DNA from: a bacterium
GTDB taxonomy: Bacteria; Krumholzibacteriota; Krumholzibacteria; LZORAL124-64-63
Reading direction: 5' to 3'
Length of the DNA stretch: 6,764 bases
Assembly: GCA_021767885.1 (NCBI GenBank)
Contig: JAASSM010000100.1
Location: forward strand, 1-6,764
Below the pieces are notes generated by a model. The model saw only the letters and a program-made list of their open reading frames with translations. It had not been told where the DNA came from and did not search any database. Below are positions 5,060 to 6,764 of this stretch, piece by piece. The position numbers were made by a program, and so were the translations under genes. The stretch's first letter is position 1. Every line of letters begins with the position of its first letter.

Positions 5060-6764
5060 TTATTTCACGAGGGTCAGCTTCCGCGTCCCCACCTGCCCGG
5101 CCACCTCCAGGCGCGCCAGATAGACCCCGCTGGCCAGGGCCTCGCCGCCATCGCCGCGACCATCCCACGCCAGCACGTGCGGTCCGGTCGCGAACGAGCC
5201 GGCGTGCAGCGTGCGGACCAGCCGTCCCTGGGCACTGTAGATCCGCAACGTCCCCTCTCCCGCACGGTGCACGGTGAACCGCAGCTCGGTCCGCGGATTG
5301 AAGGGGTTGGGCATGGTGGCCAGGCTCAGGGGTCCGGCCGCGGGCGTCCGGTCCACGCCGGTCGGTCCGGTGAGCACGTCCGGCCCGAGCACCTGGGGCT
5401 GGCCGGCGGCGTCGAAGGCGTACGGGTCGATCCGGAAGCTGCGGTTGCCGGCGAACCCCTCGTACTGGCCGTCCAGCAGGTACTTGTACTCGATGTCCAG
5501 CGGGCCGCCGGCGGGGAAGATCACCGCCCGGGCGTAGATGCCGTCGCCCGCCGTCTCGTCCGGCGCGACGCCGTCGTCGGCCATGGGGTTGAGGGACGGG
5601 ACGTCCCAGCTGAACACCGGCGGGTCGCCCACCGTGGTGCCGTTGACCGCGAGCAGGCTGTCGTGGTGCGGGACGCTGGTGGCGTCGAGCTGGAAGACCA
5701 CCTCCACGTCCCGGTAGCCGATGGTGCAGAAGTCCCAGAGGTAGACCGGCAGGACGAGCGGGCCGAGGTCGCCACCCACCACGTCGTACGCCGCATCGTC
5801 GAGGAACACGTCGCGGTCGCCCTGTCCGAAGCACTCGTACTGTCCGTTCAGCCGGAACTTGTAGGTCACGTCCTTGCGGGAATCGGCCGGGAAGGTGACC
5901 AGCGCGGAGTAGATCCCGTCGCCAGCGACCTCGTCGGCGCCGGCACCGTCGTCGGCCATGACCACGGCCGGGGGCCAGGCCTGGTCCAGGGGCGCCACGT
6001 TGCCGGCCACCGCCACGGTGTCCTGGACGCCCGGCGCCACGTCGTTCATGTCCACGAAGAAGACCACGTCGATGGCGTGCGCCGTGAAGTCCGCGGGATC
6101 CTCGTCGTTCCACCAGACCTCGACCAGGTCGCCATCGCTGCCATCGCGCGTGATGGTGTGGGTGCGATTGCCCGGCAGGGGCTCGTAGGTCTCGCAGTTG
6201 TGCACGAACTTCCACTCGAAGGTGGCGCTGGCTCCGCCCTCGCCGTCGCCGGGAGCCCAGAACTCGCCGGACCACTGGTAGTCGCCGCCGCCGAGGTCCA
6301 CCATCTGGGCGCCGTCGCAGAGCGCCCAGGTGAGCGGCCAGGTGCCGCCCTCGACGGTGAAGCCATCCGGCGGCGCGGAGCTGTCCTCCAGGTACCGGCC
6401 CATGTGCCCGAGGAAGGTGACGGTCTTCCAGAGGAACTGGCCGCTGTCCTGGTCGGCGATGGTGTTGCCGGCCAGGTCCTGGACGCCGGTGACGGTGACG
6501 GTGTAGAGGTCGGCGCTCACCGGCAGCGCCGCGTCGAGCTCCAGCCGGACGCGGTCGGCCTGATCGGGGTCCACGGTGGCGGCCACGATGGTGGCGCCGG
6601 GCAGGTCGTAGTTGCCGGGGACCTCGGCCGTGGCCGCGGCCACGGGCTCGGAGAAGCGGACGAAGACCTGATCCTGGGCGCTCATGCCCACCAGCTGGAC
6701 GGCCGGCGGGACGGTGTCGGTGGCATCGAGGATGGTGTGCGCATGGTAGGCGGTCATGGGGACC
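5060..6764 (-). CDS. C-terminal part of a large secreted protein: SbsA Ig-like domain, three CBM-like repeats, FlgD-like tail
   Basis: The frame is open to the right edge. An internal ATG at 6757 has no ribosome binding site, is followed by no signal peptide and is preceded in frame by Val-Pro, so the gene is probably truncated at its 5' end. Residues are counted from that ATG (565 to the stop). About 14-102 is an SbsA-type Ig-like domain (DTVPPAVQLVGMSAQDQVFVRFSEPV ... YTVTVTGVQDLAGNTI). Three related beta-sandwich units follow near 113-205, 231-320 and 352-445. Units 2 and 3 share MADDG..PDE.AGDGIY, a V.FPA turn, Y K...L.GQYE.F and an R.F ending; unit 1 shares the E.KF...CETYE..PGNRTHTI part. 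They resemble starch-binding or CBM48-like E-set domains. About 480-565 is a FlgD-like Ig domain (MPNPFNPRTELRF ... ASGVYLARL ... KLTLVK). The missing N-terminus may hold a catalytic domain. Substrate is unknown. Confidence 0.88.
   Translation of the reverse strand, partial: VPMTAYHAHTILDATDTVPPAVQLVGMSAQDQVFVRFSEPVAAATAEVPGNYDLPGATIVAATVDPDQADRVRLELDAALPVSADLYTVTVTGVQDLAGNTIADQDSGQFLWKTVTFLGHMGRYLEDSSAPPDGFTVEGGTWPLTWALCDGAQMVDLGGGDYQWSGEFWAPGDGEGGASATFEWKFVHNCETYEPLPGNRTHTITRDGSDGDLVEVWWNDEDPADFTAHAIDVVFFVDMNDVAPGVQDTVAVAGNVAPLDQAWPPAVVMADDGAGADEVAGDGIYSALVTFPADSRKDVTYKFRLNGQYECFGQGDRDVFLDDAAYDVVGGDLGPLVLPVYLWDFCTIGYRDVEVVFQLDATSVPHHDSLLAVNGTTVGDPPVFSWDVPSLNPMADDGVAPDETAGDGIYARAVIFPAGGPLDIEYKYLLDGQYEGFAGNRSFRIDPYAFDAAGQPQVLGPDVLTGPTGVDRTPAAGPLSLATMPNPFNPRTELRFTVHRAGEGTLRIYSAQGRLVRTLHAGSFATGPHVLAWDGRGDGGEALASGVYLARLEVAGQVGTRKLTLVK

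Noticed and set aside
4908..6275. 455-residue minus-strand frame within the large secreted protein
   Set aside because: It is a shifted frame of the same strand, Arg/Gly/Pro-rich, while the chosen frame has clear Ig-like, repeat and FlgD-like motifs.
1..6764. CRISPR array, insertion sequence, tRNA or rRNA gene, or defence system
   Set aside because: No regularly spaced direct repeats, transposase motifs, target-site duplications, cloverleaf-like arms or rRNA-like stretches were seen, and the genes are ordinary transport, surface-polysaccharide and secreted proteins.

Overview
The window is very GC-rich, with codons ending almost always in G or C. Two secreted proteins in it end in FlgD-like Ig domains carrying a PNPFNP motif. 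That C-terminal module is typical of secreted proteins in FCB-type bacteria and related uncultured lineages (Krumholzibacteriota, Eisenbacteria, Latescibacterota and similar). I infer such an organism, most likely known from metagenomes. No ribosomal or other phylogenetic marker is present, so the placement is tentative.

Layout. Positions 1-559 (minus) hold the N-terminal 186 residues of a WbqC-family protein that runs off the left edge. Positions 560-798 are a divergent intergenic region. Positions 799-1539 (plus) encode a small secreted protein with a beta-rich, lipocalin-like N-terminal part and a FlgD-like tail. It converges, with a 10-bp gap, on a three-gene minus-strand operon at 4669-1550: a lipoprotein sugar-binding protein, a MalF-type permease and a MalG-type permease. 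These three genes overlap each other by 11 and 4 bases. Positions 4670-4821 are an AT-richer divergent regulatory region packed with inverted repeats, including two copies of CGGGTATCCCG. Positions 4822-5022 (plus) encode a 66-residue protein with a basic N-terminal half and a very acidic tail, which I do not recognise. Positions 5060-6764 (minus) hold the C-terminal part of a large secreted protein. It has an SbsA-type Ig-like domain, three related carbohydrate-binding-like beta-sandwich repeats and a FlgD-like tail, and it runs off the right edge.

How the parts fit. The binding protein and two permeases form the extracytoplasmic and membrane parts of a carbohydrate ABC importer of the ThuE/LpqY - UgpA - UgpE kind. 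No ATPase gene lies in or next to the operon, so the importer probably borrows an ATPase encoded elsewhere. The large secreted protein next door may act on or bind extracellular glycans that feed the importer. That link rests on proximity and on the CBM-like look of its repeats, and it is an inference. The palindromes between the operon and the small divergent gene are the best candidate for local control of sugar uptake.

There is no sign of CRISPR arrays, insertion sequences, tRNA or rRNA genes, or phage genes. The most unusual items are the operator-like repeat cluster, the unrecognised acidic small protein beside it, and the triplicated module in the large secreted protein.
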